Below are positions 1 through 7,814 of a stretch of 35,029 bases of DNA, one piece after another. Below the pieces are notes generated by a model. The model was not told the DNA's origin. It saw only the letters and a program-made list of their open reading frames with translations, and searched no databases. Both the position numbers and the translations under genes were made by a program. The stretch is from Alphaproteobacteria bacterium (GTDB taxonomy: Bacteria; Pseudomonadota; Alphaproteobacteria; Acetobacterales; Acetobacteraceae). The DNA lies in the NCBI GenBank assembly GCA_026400775.1, contig JAPLOK010000211.1, positions 1 through 35,029 of the forward strand, read 5' to 3'. Every line of letters begins with the position of its first letter. The stretch's first letter is position 1.

Positions 1-51
1 ATCAGCGCGCGCCAACGCCCGCTCTCGCAAATCGTCTGAGTATGGCCGCAT
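1..51 (-). CDS. IS630 family transposase, N-terminal 17 residues (runs off the window)
   Basis: Read on the minus strand from ATG at 51, the frame gives MRPYSDDLRERALARAD, the characteristic start of IS630-family DDE transposases (consensus-like PYSxDLRERxL). A good ribosome-binding site (AGGAGG-like, within GGACAGGAGGCC) lies about 10 bases before the ATG. Only the start of the helix-turn-helix DNA-binding domain is visible; the catalytic DDE domain lies outside. The gene reads away from the truncated toxin gene, as expected if the element inserted into that gene. Confidence 0.7.
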   Translation of the reverse strand, partial: MRPYSDDLRERALARAD

Positions 52-148
52 CCCCGCTGGCCTCCTGTCCAGCAGGAAGCTTGAATCAGAAACTCAGCCG
101 CGCCGGAATCCCGATTCTATCAAAAGACAGCATGCTCTAAAGTAGTAT
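1..148 (-). mobile_element. 5' end of an IS630-type insertion sequence (partial)
   Basis: The left edge holds the transposase start of an IS630-type element reading leftward out of the window, followed by about 95 bp of non-coding sequence up to the apparent element end. The outer boundary is an estimate. A 12-bp perfect palindrome (GTAGTATACTAC, 142-153) with a central TA lies where the sequence changes to AT-rich toxin-like coding, and IS630 elements insert at TA. The terminal inverted repeat cannot be confirmed because the other end is outside the window. Confidence 0.6.
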
Positions 149-171
149 ACTACAACTATAATCCAAATTAC

Positions 172-2127
172 GTGGGTCCAGATAAGTGGGAAACTACCCA
201 GACCTACGGTGAGAATGCGAAAATTGTCAACGATACATTCCAAGATGTGTTTGACAACAACGAGATATTTGCGTCACGCACGACATGGTTTGATACTCAA
301 GGCTGGAAAGTTACTGAAAACGCAAATCTTGACAATGGTAATACTTATGTTCTGACCTTCGGGCCAGGATCCAATGTGATGCAGTCTTATGTTTTTCATG
401 ATGCAAATCACGACGAAACGTGGAGTCGAGTTGAATATTCGGAATTGAATTCGGGCTCTGGACAATGGATGAAGACCAACGTCTACGATGACTATGGCAG
501 ACTGGATCAATTTCGGCATGACGACCTTCCTGACAATTTTGATTTCGAGTGGTACGTCAATACAACCGATGCGGATGGTCAGTTTGATGGGCAGTATGGC
601 GTTCGAGACAACGGCACAACGTGGAAGTTTGGTTGGAACGGTCAAACTTATACACACTGGAAGGAAGCGGATCCGTTAGATTATTATGCGCATTGGAAAA
701 CTATCGACTACAGAGCGTACGATATGGCGAGTGCGAAATGGGCAAGCTCGCTCATCGAATACAACGACAGCACGAAGCTGCTATGGGCGCAGGACACTAA
801 AGGCATCCAGCGTTGGTCGCAGTTCGAAATGTCGTTCAATGCTGACGGCACGGTCAACGACATCCAGACGACCATGCGGGATGGGTTGAAAGTTCAAGAT
901 CGTACCGTAGCGGATGGCAATGGCGGTTACCAGCACTTCACCGTCTATCGCGATGCGAGCGGTGTCGAGGTCGGCCGGGTCATCACGGCTGCTACGGGGC
1001 TACAGACGGCGAATTTGACGGCCGCGAGTGCGGTTGCCGGAGCCCATTTGTTCATCAACGCCAGTACGGGCAGCTTTGAAATCGGGATCAATTCAGGCGG
1101 CGGATGGGCCTTGCCCGACCTCAGCGGCGGGCCGGGTATTTGGGAGGCAGTCAAGGGGGTTACGAACTTCCTCCTTGGGCGCGGCGGCCTTGCCGGGTCA
1201 ACGCTGGGCATGGTGCTAACCCCATGGAACACCTATCCGCCGGCCCAGCTATTCGAACTGAGCCCGGACTTTCGCTTCATCGCTCCACCGCCCATGGAAG
1301 TGACACCAACACTCCAGTATCGTGACGCGAACGGCCAGTGGCAAACGATTAACGGCGCTGCGGTAGGCGCCACATTCACCGGCAGCGTGCTGAGACTCGA
1401 CAGCGCCCGATTCACCGAGCTAACCGGCCTTGATGCGTCAGTGCTTGCAACAACCCCTGACCGGGGAATTGGAGATAATTCGGGAAATTTCACTATTGAT
1501 GAGCAACCCGCCCTTGGACAAGGCGAGTCACCTGACGGAGAGCCGCCGAATGGCAGCGACGTCGCGGCGATTGTTGGCGGCTTGTTTGCTGTCGTTGCGG
1601 AACGAGGTTTAGAGAGCGATAGGATGGCCGTGGAGTTGCGTTCGCTCGCGGGTGCCGTGGTTAGAGTATGGGGCGCCGACGCGTCTCCTGAGAATTTGGC
1701 CCGGGCGCTAGACTTGGCGAGAGATTCGGCGATATCTAGTAATGATCCAAGCGCCCTTGGCCGAACGAGGCCAAATGAATTCGAGGCAGCAATTCGCTAC
1801 GAGAGGGCTAACAATGTGCTTCTGGACCGATCTGGAGGATCAGGTGTAGATTTCATTATTAGGGGTAGCACCGGAGGAAGTGGACCCAATGGACAGATAA
1901 CTATTGATGAAATGGGATCAAATCTGACAAATCAATTCGTCCCATCTCAAATGAATAATTTAGTTGAAACAGTTGTTTCGAAGCTAAGAAATCCTAACAC
2001 CGATTTAGTTTTAGTTGATGTTTCGCGCTGGTCGGCTAGTCAGGTGACGACTTTTGAGAGTCGATTGCTAAACGATAGTCGGCTTCACAATCAAATGGGC
2101 CGCATAATCATACAAGGAAGGCCGTAA
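172..2127 (+). CDS. C-terminal remnant of a large secreted polymorphic toxin with a nuclease-like tip
   Basis: The 651 residues from a GTG at 172 begin without a signal peptide or a recognisable ribosome-binding site. The frame is already open from 85 and reads naturally (YYNYNPNY) just before the GTG, so the listed start is probably not the original one. The first 270 residues are Tyr/Trp/Asp/Gly-rich, resembling RHS/YD-type shaft sequence. A Gly-rich linker and a Gly/Pro/Asp-rich stretch (about 455-490) follow. The last ~120 residues look like a restriction-endonuclease-fold effector of the CdiA C-terminal type: E536/E538/E544, then VDF with D560, then ITIDEM with D579/E580, then a beta-alpha-beta tail. 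The usual Lys of ExK is Met581 here. The gene is AT-richer than its neighbours. It is followed one base later by a small gene, the usual immunity position. The function is inferred; the upstream part was probably lost to the IS630 insertion. Confidence 0.6.
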   Translation: MGPDKWETTQTYGENAKIVNDTFQDVFDNNEIFASRTTWFDTQGWKVTENANLDNGNTYVLTFGPGSNVMQSYVFHDANHDETWSRVEYSELNSGSGQWMKTNVYDDYGRLDQFRHDDLPDNFDFEWYVNTTDADGQFDGQYGVRDNGTTWKFGWNGQTYTHWKEADPLDYYAHWKTIDYRAYDMASAKWASSLIEYNDSTKLLWAQDTKGIQRWSQFEMSFNADGTVNDIQTTMRDGLKVQDRTVADGNGGYQHFTVYRDASGVEVGRVITAATGLQTANLTAASAVAGAHLFINASTGSFEIGINSGGGWALPDLSGGPGIWEAVKGVTNFLLGRGGLAGSTLGMVLTPWNTYPPAQLFELSPDFRFIAPPPMEVTPTLQYRDANGQWQTINGAAVGATFTGSVLRLDSARFTELTGLDASVLATTPDRGIGDNSGNFTIDEQPALGQGESPDGEPPNGSDVAAIVGGLFAVVAERGLESDRMAVELRSLAGAVVRVWGADASPENLARALDLARDSAISSNDPSALGRTRPNEFEAAIRYERANNVLLDRSGGSGVDFIIRGSTGGSGPNGQITIDEMGSNLTNQFVPSQMNNLVETVVSKLRNPNTDLVLVDVSRWSASQVTTFESRLLNDSRLHNQMGRIIIQGRP

Positions 2128-2128
2128 A

Positions 2129-2581
2129 ATGGGCGCAGAAATTGTGTTTAAGGGTATATCAGGCGTGCCGGGATTTGAAAATTCCACCTTCGTCGACGGT
2201 GGCCAGCAGACAACTATATGGTATGTGTCAACTTCTATTTTTGAGTTCATTTTTTCTGTTTTGTATGAAATGATTGTTCCGATCGAAGAAATGCCGGTTT
2301 TCGCCGAAATTTGCCGTAATTCTTGCGGCTATTTTCATGATGAATTTTTTCCAAACTTGCCAGAGTTTGGTGATCCTGTCATTGAGCCCTTTTTGGTGTT
2401 TGGCGATCTCCCCGATCATGAGCAGCAGAAGTTTGCGCTGGGTGTAAATCAATTACTTCGCTCCCTGCATGACGAAACGCTCTCTATACCAAAATTAAAT
2501 TGGAAGGCAAAAAAATTAGAATTGGAAAAAGACATTAACAGACTTAATGTGTTGGTAAATTCTTATATAAAAACAATATAA
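2129..2581 (+). CDS. Putative immunity protein for the upstream toxin (unrecognised family)
   Basis: A 150-residue protein starts with ATG one base after the toxin stop codon, so the two are almost certainly co-translated. I do not recognise the family. It is acidic in its first two thirds, with aromatic clusters around residues 30-50 (many Phe/Ile/Tyr), two Cys (about 62 and 66), and a Lys/Glu-rich, probably helical C-terminus. No signal peptide is evident, which fits a cytoplasmic neutraliser. The DNA is strikingly AT-rich compared with the rest of the window, with poly-A/T codon runs near 2500-2580, a common feature of horizontally acquired immunity genes. The immunity role rests on position, size and composition only. 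Confidence 0.5.
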   Translation: MGAEIVFKGISGVPGFENSTFVDGGQQTTIWYVSTSIFEFIFSVLYEMIVPIEEMPVFAEICRNSCGYFHDEFFPNLPEFGDPVIEPFLVFGDLPDHEQQKFALGVNQLLRSLHDETLSIPKLNWKAKKLELEKDINRLNVLVNSYIKTI

Positions 2582-2859
2582 AGCTGGCCATGTTTTGGGT
2601 TTAATTGCCCGTTATCGCATGCGTTTTATTGAGCAGTTCGCTCATGCGTGCTGGGCGCAGCACGTTGCGCATTGGCCAACTGTTCCTGGGTGGCGTGACC
2701 CGGCCAGTGGAGGAGGATATCGATATCCCAGTCCTGATTTGGAAGTGATCTCATTGACGCGCTAAATGGTGGTGATGCCGGCCGCCGCATGGCGCGCGCC
2801 GTCCCCGCTGCGCTATCAGCGCGCCATCGGGCCACAAACCGGCCCACAGGACCAACACC
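2582..2859 (+). other. Intergenic gap with a possible minus-strand coding remnant
   Basis: These 278 bases mark the return from AT-rich accessory sequence to the GC-rich chromosome. On the minus strand an ATG at 2754 opens a 42-codon frame ending at 2626 (start MRSLPNQDWDIDILLHWPGH). It reads protein-like and could be the tail of a lost gene, possibly of mobile-element origin, but I cannot assign it. No clear promoter or terminator is seen before the pirin gene. Confidence 0.25.
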
Positions 2860-3561
2860 ATGATCGAGTTCCGACCCTTCAACTCCCTCGGCGGCGCCGA
2901 TTTCGGCTGGCTGAAGGCAAAGCACCATTTCAGCTTCGGGCATTACCGCGATGCCTCGCGCGTCAACTGGGGCGCGCTGCGCGTCTGGAATGATGATGAG
3001 ATCGCGCCCGGCACCGGCTTTGACCCGCACCCGCACCGGGACATGGAAATCATCACCTATGTCCGCCAGGGCGCCATCACCCATAAGGACAATATGGGCA
3101 ATGAAGGCCGCACCGAGGCCGGCGATGTGCAGATCATGTCCGCCGGCACCGGCGTGGTGCACAGCGAATACAATCTGGAATCCGAGGTGACGAAGATCTT
3201 CCAGATCTGGATCATGCCGGACCGCCAGGGTGCGACGCCCAATTGGGGCGCCAAATCCTTCCCCAAGGCCGGGCGCGATGCACGCTTTGCGGTGCTGGCC
3301 AGCGGCCGCGAGGGCGATACCGATGCCCTGCCCATCAACGCCGATGCCGCGGTGATGGCCGCCACCCTGTCCAAGGGCCAGGAACTGACCCACGCTTTGC
3401 CGGCGGGCCGCGTGGCCTATCTGGTGGCGGCGCGCGGCTCTGTCTCCGTCAATGGCCAGGTGCTGAACCTGCGCGATGGTGCCGCGATCCGCGACGAGGC
3501 GGAAATCCGCATCACCGCCGATGACGAGGCCGAGGTGGTGATGGTGGAAGCTGCGGCCTGA
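2860..3561 (+). CDS. Pirin family protein (cupin)
   Basis: This 233-residue protein is a full-length bacterial pirin, a bicupin metalloprotein. Some members act as quercetin 2,3-dioxygenases and others as redox-sensitive partners of other proteins. The N-terminal cupin carries the complete metal site: H57 and H59 in DPHPHRDMEI, then H101 and E103 in VVHSEYN, with spacing like that of human pirin. The C-terminal cupin (about 150-230) lacks a metal site, as usual. The ATG follows an ACAGGACCAACACC leader. It stands alone, with the FKBP gene 92 bp downstream. Family assignment is firm; the substrate is not deducible from the sequence. Confidence 0.92.
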   Translation: MIEFRPFNSLGGADFGWLKAKHHFSFGHYRDASRVNWGALRVWNDDEIAPGTGFDPHPHRDMEIITYVRQGAITHKDNMGNEGRTEAGDVQIMSAGTGVVHSEYNLESEVTKIFQIWIMPDRQGATPNWGAKSFPKAGRDARFAVLASGREGDTDALPINADAAVMAATLSKGQELTHALPAGRVAYLVAARGSVSVNGQVLNLRDGAAIRDEAEIRITADDEAEVVMVEAAA

Positions 3562-3653
3562 TTGAAGGGCTGAGGCTTCCGGCGGGAGCGTTGTGGTGTA
3601 TCCATGCTCGCCTGCGCGTGCTGTTCGCACGACGCTCCCTTTCGGAGACACAC

Positions 3654-3986
3654 ATGACCGACACCACCATCGGCACCGGCGCCGAGGCCATGCAGGGCCA
3701 GATGATCACCGTGCACTACACCGGCTGGCTGTATGATGAATCCGCGCCCGACAAGAAGGGCCGTAAATTCGACAGCAGCAAGGATCGCGGCCAGCCCTTC
3801 CAGTTCCAGCTCGGCGTCGGCATGGTCATCGCCGGCTGGGATGAGGGCTTCGCGGGCATGAAGGTGGGCGGCGCGCGCACCTTGGTGATCCCGTCGGAAA
3901 AGGGCTATGGCGCGCGCGGCGCCGGCGGCGTGATTCCGCCGAATGCGACGCTGATTTTCGATGTGGAGTTGCTGGGCGTCGGTTGA
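3654..3986 (+). CDS. FKBP-type peptidyl-prolyl cis-trans isomerase
   Basis: This is a single-domain FKBP of 110 residues with no signal peptide, so probably cytoplasmic. Conserved stretches include VHYTGWLYD, FDSSKDRGQPFQFQLG, VIAGWDEGFAGMKVGG and IPPNATLIFDVELL, covering the aromatic active-site pocket. The start at 3654 is chosen because it gives the standard N-terminus just before TGTGAEA and follows a GGAGA ribosome-binding site; the frame is open upstream from 3591 but that part is not family-like. It catalyses prolyl isomerisation during protein folding. Two inverted repeats directly after the stop codon probably end its transcript. Confidence 0.92.
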   Translation: MTDTTIGTGAEAMQGQMITVHYTGWLYDESAPDKKGRKFDSSKDRGQPFQFQLGVGMVIAGWDEGFAGMKVGGARTLVIPSEKGYGARGAGGVIPPNATLIFDVELLGVG

Positions 3987-3995
3987 TCAGCACCG

Positions 3996-4049
3996 CCATG
4001 GACGCTGCGAATAGCGCCGCGTCCATGGCCGTCAGCTGGCCATGACGGC
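3996..4049 (+). terminator. Two tandem inverted repeats after the FKBP gene
   Basis: A perfect 10-bp repeat, CCATGGACGC (3996-4005) and GCGTCCATGG (4019-4028), forms a hairpin 10 bases past the FKBP stop codon. A second 7-bp repeat, GCCGTCA (4028-4034) and TGACGGC (4043-4049), follows at once. There is no T run, so if it ends transcription it is not a classical intrinsic terminator. Confidence 0.45.
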
Positions 4050-4086
4050 ATTCTCCGTGCGTCATTGTGCATGTCCCGGAGCCATC

Positions 4087-4470
4087 ATGCCGCATCTCTT
4101 GCTCGCCGCCGCGCTGCTGCTCACAGCCCTGCCCTGGGCTGGCGTGCATGCCCAGCCGAGCCGCAGGTTTTGCGATGGCATCATCCGGGTCGATGCGAGC
4201 CTTCAGCCCGGCAATCCGGCCCGCTACGACCTGGTGTTTGTCTATACCGGGGCTGCGCCAGATCGCCGCCCGACCGTGACGGTCACGCTCGATATCCCGA
4301 GCGACACGTTCCCCGACATCACAGTGCAGCGGGTGCCGGTGTTTTCCATCGGCCGCAGTGAGCGCCGGCAATGGTGCGCGGCCACCGAGAGCCTGCCGCC
4401 GGATCGGCGCGCACCCAGCATCCCGGCTGCTGATCTGCTGAACTTTGTGACGATTGACTGCGCCGGATAG
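4087..4470 (+). CDS. Small secreted hypothetical protein
   Basis: The protein has 127 residues. I chose the ATG at 4087 because it places a textbook signal peptide at the N-terminus (MPHLLLAAALLLTALPWAGVHA, likely cut after HA before QPSRR). The frame is open to 4042, but an upstream start would overlap the inverted repeat. The mature part of about 105 residues has three Cys (FCDG, WCAA, DCAG), a Thr/Val-rich beta stretch (TVTVTLDIP) and no recognised domain. It would be periplasmic or exported. It stands between the FKBP gene and convergent rho, each side bounded by inverted repeats. No function can be assigned. Confidence 0.65.
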   Translation: MPHLLLAAALLLTALPWAGVHAQPSRRFCDGIIRVDASLQPGNPARYDLVFVYTGAAPDRRPTVTVTLDIPSDTFPDITVQRVPVFSIGRSERRQWCAATESLPPDRRAPSIPAADLLNFVTIDCAG

Positions 4471-4495
4471 CGGCCAGCTATCCAACAGCCGGGAC

Positions 4496-4521
4496 CAGGC
4501 AGCTTGGAGAGCAGCTGCCTG
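4496..4521. terminator. Inverted repeat between convergent genes (secreted protein gene and rho)
   Basis: CAGGCAGCT (4496-4504) and AGCTGCCTG (4513-4521) form a perfect 9-bp stem with an 8-base loop. It lies between two converging genes, so it could stop transcription from both sides. Neither strand has a T run after it. Confidence 0.45.
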
Positions 4522-4548
4522 ATCGGCGCGAAGCCCGGCCGCTGCGCC

Positions 4549-5823
4549 TCAGGTGTTCATCGCATCGAAGAAATCCTGGTTGGTCTTGCTGTATTTCAGC
4601 TTGTCCAACAGGAATTCCATCGCGTCCTGCGTGCCCATCGGGTTCAGGATGCGCCGCAGCACCCACATCTTGGACAGCGTGCCGCGATCGACCAGCAGCT
4701 CTTCCTTGCGCGTGCCGGATTTCAGAATGTCGATCGCCGGGAAGGTGCGCTTGTCGGACAGCTTGCGGTCCAGCACGATTTCGCTGTTGCCGGTGCCCTT
4801 GAACTCTTCAAAAATCACCTCGTCCATGCGGCTGCCCGTATCGATCAGCGCGGTGGCGATGATGGTCAGCGAACCGCCTTCCTCGATATTGCGCGCGGCA
4901 CCGAAGAAGCGCTTGGGGCGTTGCAGCGCATTGGCGTCCACACCACCGGTCAGCACCTTGCCGCTCGATGGCACCACCGAGTTATAGGCGCGGCCCAGGC
5001 GCGTAATGCTGTCCAGCAGGATCACCACATCGCGCTTGTGCTCGACCAGGCGCTTGGCCTTTTCCAGCACCATTTCCGTCACCTGCACGTGGCGCGTAGC
5101 CGGCTCGTCGAAGGTGCTGGCCACCACTTCGCCGCGCACGGTGCGCGCCATGTCGGTGACTTCCTCGGGGCGCTCATCGATCAGCAGCACCATCAGGAAG
5201 ACATCGGGGTTGTTGGCGGTGATGGATTTGGCGATGTTCTGCAGCATCACCGTCTTGCCGGTGCGCGGCGGTGCCACGATCAGCGCGCGCTGGCCCATGC
5301 CGATCGGCGCGATCAGGTCTATCACCCGGTGCGTGTTGTCCTTGGTAGGACCTTTGCCGACGCTCTCGACCTCGGCGTTTTCCATCTTCAAGCGGCGCGT
5401 CGGGTAAAGCGGCGTCAGGTTGTCGAAGTTGATGCGGTGGCGCAGGGCGTCCGGCTCTTCGAAATTGACCGTGTTGACCTTCAGCAGCGCGAAATACCGC
5501 TCGCCATCCTTGGGCGCGCGGATCTGGCCTTCCACACTGTCACCGGTGCGCAGCGCGAAGCGCCGCACCTGCGCGGGGGAGACATAGATGTCATCGGGCC
5601 CGGGGAGGAAATTCGCTTGCGGGCTGCGCAGATAGCCGAAACCATCCGACAGGATTTCCAGCGTGCCGTCGCCATAGATGGCCTGGTCGTTATCGGCCAG
5701 CACCTTCAGGATGGCGAACATCATGTCCTGCTTGCGCAGGGTGGATGCGGCCTCGACCCCGACTTCCTCGGCGAAGGCCAGGAGATCGGGCGGGGTCATG
5801 TTCTTGAGTTCGGAGAGTTGCAT
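4549..5823 (-). CDS. rho: Transcription termination factor Rho
   Basis: This 424-residue protein is a complete Rho, the hexameric ATP-dependent RNA helicase that ends transcription at C-rich unstructured RNA. The N-terminal Rho_N helix bundle ([20 protein letters not shown]) is followed by the cold-shock RNA-binding domain (GFGYLRSP...DDIYVSP), Walker A PPRTGKT near residues 185-191, Walker B VVILLDS, and a RecA-like core ending RTFPAIDI...ELL. I chose the ATG at 5823 because the family N-terminus begins there; the frame stays open to 5934. It is the last of three minus-strand genes leaving the origin, 146 bp after maf, so it may have its own leader region. Length is normal for the family. 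Confidence 0.97.
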   Translation of the reverse strand: MQLSELKNMTPPDLLAFAEEVGVEAASTLRKQDMMFAILKVLADNDQAIYGDGTLEILSDGFGYLRSPQANFLPGPDDIYVSPAQVRRFALRTGDSVEGQIRAPKDGERYFALLKVNTVNFEEPDALRHRINFDNLTPLYPTRRLKMENAEVESVGKGPTKDNTHRVIDLIAPIGMGQRALIVAPPRTGKTVMLQNIAKSITANNPDVFLMVLLIDERPEEVTDMARTVRGEVVASTFDEPATRHVQVTEMVLEKAKRLVEHKRDVVILLDSITRLGRAYNSVVPSSGKVLTGGVDANALQRPKRFFGAARNIEEGGSLTIIATALIDTGSRMDEVIFEEFKGTGNSEIVLDRKLSDKRTFPAIDILKSGTRKEELLVDRGTLSKMWVLRRILNPMGTQDAMEFLLDKLKYSKTNQDFFDAMNT

Positions 5824-5969
5824 CGCGCGTGCGTATTCCGCGTTGAGCAGCGTGCCGCGACTATGGGGCGGGGTCCGGCCTTGCCGGCTGTGCCGCGACT
5901 GCGCTGTGGGGAGGCCTGTGCGAAAATCGTACAAGCGCTCGAGCTATTACGGGATGGTGGGGTGTTTCG

Positions 5970-6581
5970 TCAATCTGCCAATACGCCATGTTGTCGCAAG
6001 AAGGCCAACAGCGGCAGCATGGGCATGCCCAGGATGGCGCTGTGCTCGCCCTCGATGCGGGTGAACAGGTGCATGCCAGGCCCTTCCAGCCGGTAGCCGC
6101 CAACTGAATGTCGCGCGGCCTCGCCCTCCACCGCGACATAGGCGGCGATGAAGGCGTCCGACAGGGGGCGCATGGTCAGCGCCATGCGTCCGGCGTGCTG
6201 CCACACGCGCTGGCCATGGCGATGCGCCACCACGCCATTCACCAAATGGTGTGTGCGGCCGGAGAGGGCGCGCAAATGCCCTGCCACGGCAGCGGCATCC
6301 AGCGGCTTGTCGAACCATTGCCCCTCGCACAGCAGCAGCTGGTCGGCGCCGATCACCAGCGCATCGGGGTGGCGGCGGGCGATGCGGGTGGCCTTGGCAT
6401 CGGCCAGCATCACCGCGGCGTCTTCCGCGCGCAGCTGCTCGGCCTGAGCAGAGGTCTTCAGGGCGTTCTCATCGACTGCGGCCGGCATGGCTTCGAAACG
6501 CAGCCCGGCGGCGCGCAGCAGGGATTGGCGTGCGGCAGACTGGCTGGCCAGGATCAGCGCGGGCGCGGACGCCTGGATCAC
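5970..6581 (-). CDS. maf: Maf/YceF-like nucleotide pyrophosphatase
   Basis: This 203-residue Maf-family nucleoside triphosphate pyrophosphatase hydrolyses non-canonical or modified NTPs to NMP and diphosphate. Motifs are [16 protein letters not shown] at the N-terminus, the catalytic Asp in VIGADQLL, and KPLDAAAV. The DQ pair, rather than DT, resembles E. coli YceF, an m7GTP pyrophosphatase, rather than the dTTP/UTP-type YhdE; substrate is therefore inferred. The GTG at 6581 is chosen because it overlaps the stop codon of the upstream gene (GTGA) and sits just before the family N-terminus; translation is probably coupled. Maf next to the DUF299 gene at the origin is a common alphaproteobacterial arrangement. 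Confidence 0.9.
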   Translation of the reverse strand: MIQASAPALILASQSAARQSLLRAAGLRFEAMPAAVDENALKTSAQAEQLRAEDAAVMLADAKATRIARRHPDALVIGADQLLLCEGQWFDKPLDAAAVAGHLRALSGRTHHLVNGVVAHRHGQRVWQHAGRMALTMRPLSDAFIAAYVAVEGEAARHSVGGYRLEGPGMHLFTRIEGEHSAILGMPMLPLLAFLRQHGVLAD

Positions 6582-7465
6582 GTCTTGCCCAGCACGGCGG
6601 CGGCCGGATCCTCGGGCGTGGGTTCTGTGTGGGCTCCGCGCTTGCGGTGCCAGATTTCCATTTGCTGCAGCACAGTGGCGGCGGTCTCCTCGATGCTGCG
6701 GCGGGTGACATCCACCACAGGCCAGCCATTGGCCGAACACAGGCGCCGCGCGGCCAGGATTTCGGCTTTCACCGCTTCCTGATCGATGTAGTCGGTCTCA
6801 TCCTGACGGATACCGCCGCCGCCGATGATCTTCAGCCGGTGGCGGCGGATTTCGATCAGCGCCTGCACATCAATGGTCAGCCCGACCACCGGACAGGGCG
6901 GCGATACCAGTTCCGCCGGCAAGGGCGCGCCAGGCACCAGCGGGACATTCGCCGCCTTCACGCCCCGATTCGCCAGATAGAAGCAGGTCGGCGTCTTGGA
7001 GGAGCGTGAGACGCCAACCAGCACAACATCCGCATTGGCAAAACCCGCACTGCCCTGGCCGTCATCATGGGCCAGCACGTAATGCATCGCGTCGATCCGG
7101 CGGAAATAGTCGCTGTCCATCACGTGCTGGGCGCCGCGCTTGGGCTTCGCCGGCGCACCGATTTCGTGCGCCAGCAATTCCATGGCCTGGTCCAGCACAG
7201 AGAGGCAAGGCACGTGCAGCCTGGCGCAGGTTTCCTCCAGGGCGTGGCGCAGCGACTGGTCGACCAGGGTGAACAGGACCGGGCCAGGTTCGTGCTCAAG
7301 GCCCTCCAGCACGCGGTCCAGGTTCATGCGGCTGCGCACCAGCGACCAGCGGTGGTGGATGACCTGGTGGTTCTCGAAGCGCGCCAGAATGGCGCGGCCA
7401 ATGCTGTTCAACGTCTCCCCGGTGCTGTCGGAGACGAGATGCAGGTTGATCCCGCGCTGGTCCAT
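6578..7465 (-). CDS. ppsR: Kinase-pyrophosphorylase (DUF299; PEP synthase/PPDK regulatory protein, RP001 homolog)
   Basis: This 295-residue bifunctional enzyme phosphorylates, with ADP, and dephosphorylates, with phosphate, a threonine in phosphoenolpyruvate synthase or pyruvate phosphate dikinase, switching gluconeogenic PEP formation. The N-terminus [20 protein letters not shown] and the nucleotide loop [19 protein letters not shown] are diagnostic. The ATG at 7465 matches the family start; the open frame continues to 7723 but has no family similarity. The homolog RP001 lies directly beside the origin in Rickettsia, with hemE on the other side, exactly as here. It is co-transcribed with maf (4-bp overlap). 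Whether the partner is PpsA or PPDK cannot be read from this window. Confidence 0.93.
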   Translation of the reverse strand: MDQRGINLHLVSDSTGETLNSIGRAILARFENHQVIHHRWSLVRSRMNLDRVLEGLEHEPGPVLFTLVDQSLRHALEETCARLHVPCLSVLDQAMELLAHEIGAPAKPKRGAQHVMDSDYFRRIDAMHYVLAHDDGQGSAGFANADVVLVGVSRSSKTPTCFYLANRGVKAANVPLVPGAPLPAELVSPPCPVVGLTIDVQALIEIRRHRLKIIGGGGIRQDETDYIDQEAVKAEILAARRLCSANGWPVVDVTRRSIEETAATVLQQMEIWHRKRGAHTEPTPEDPAAAVLGKT

Positions 7466-7814
7466 CAGGCTCTCCGCAACGCTGCTTGCTGGGCACACAT
7501 AGGCTGTGCAGGACCGCTGGGGAACAGCGTGGATCACTGTGGAGAATGTGGATGATGTGGTGCCGCCTAGCCAGGCCCGGCCGATAACGGGGATGCATGG
7601 CACAAACTGACAAACCGGCATGTATCCGGGGTGAACAAGCTGGAGAACGGGGACACGCCCAGGAGTAGCTCGCAAGAGCAAGGCCTTGCGCGCCGGCCAC
7701 CCCCTGGGATAGGCCGTGGACATTGCCCGGCGGAGCGGGGTTGCACGCTATCCACACCCCCTACAGACAACCACATCTATCTTACTTCTTAGTTTATGGC
7801 TGATAGTAGGGCCG
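7466..7814. other. oriC: Probable chromosomal replication origin (oriC) between ppsR and hemE
   Basis: This 349-bp gene-free gap separates two divergent gene groups. Its flanks, the DUF299 gene and hemE, are the conserved landmarks of the origin in Caulobacter crescentus and Rickettsia prowazekii. It contains a cluster of DnaA-box-like 9-mers at 7528-7555, another (CTATCCACA) at 7748-7756, and the most AT-rich run of the gap at about 7770-7800, a candidate unwinding element beside hemE. All the boxes differ by one base from TTATCCACA or the Caulobacter G-box TGATCCACA. I saw no clear CtrA site (TTAA-N7-TTAA). Promoters for both divergent genes must also lie here. Confidence 0.75.
7528..7555 (-). 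promoter_or_regulatory. Three tandem DnaA-box-like 9-mers
   Basis: CGTGGATCA (7528-7536), TGTGGAGAA (7538-7546) and TGTGGATGA (7547-7555) follow one another with 1- and 0-base gaps. Reversed, they read TGATCCACG, TTCTCCACA and TCATCCACA, each one mismatch from known DnaA boxes. All face the same way, as in a cooperative DnaA-binding array. Confidence 0.55.

Noticed and set aside
2626-3651. 341-codon minus-strand frame over the pirin gene
   Set aside because: Pirin has its complete metal site on the plus strand; only the last 42 codons outside pirin were kept as a weak observation.
4504-6096. 530-codon open frame opposite rho
   Set aside because: Low-complexity shadow of rho with no domain motifs.
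7716-7814. N-terminal extension of HemE
   Set aside because: The extra 33 residues have no HemE similarity and cover a DnaA-box-like site and the AT-rich run.
7466-7814. Riboswitch upstream of hemE
   Set aside because: No recognised aptamer fold or terminator/antiterminator pair is visible; the origin explanation fits better.
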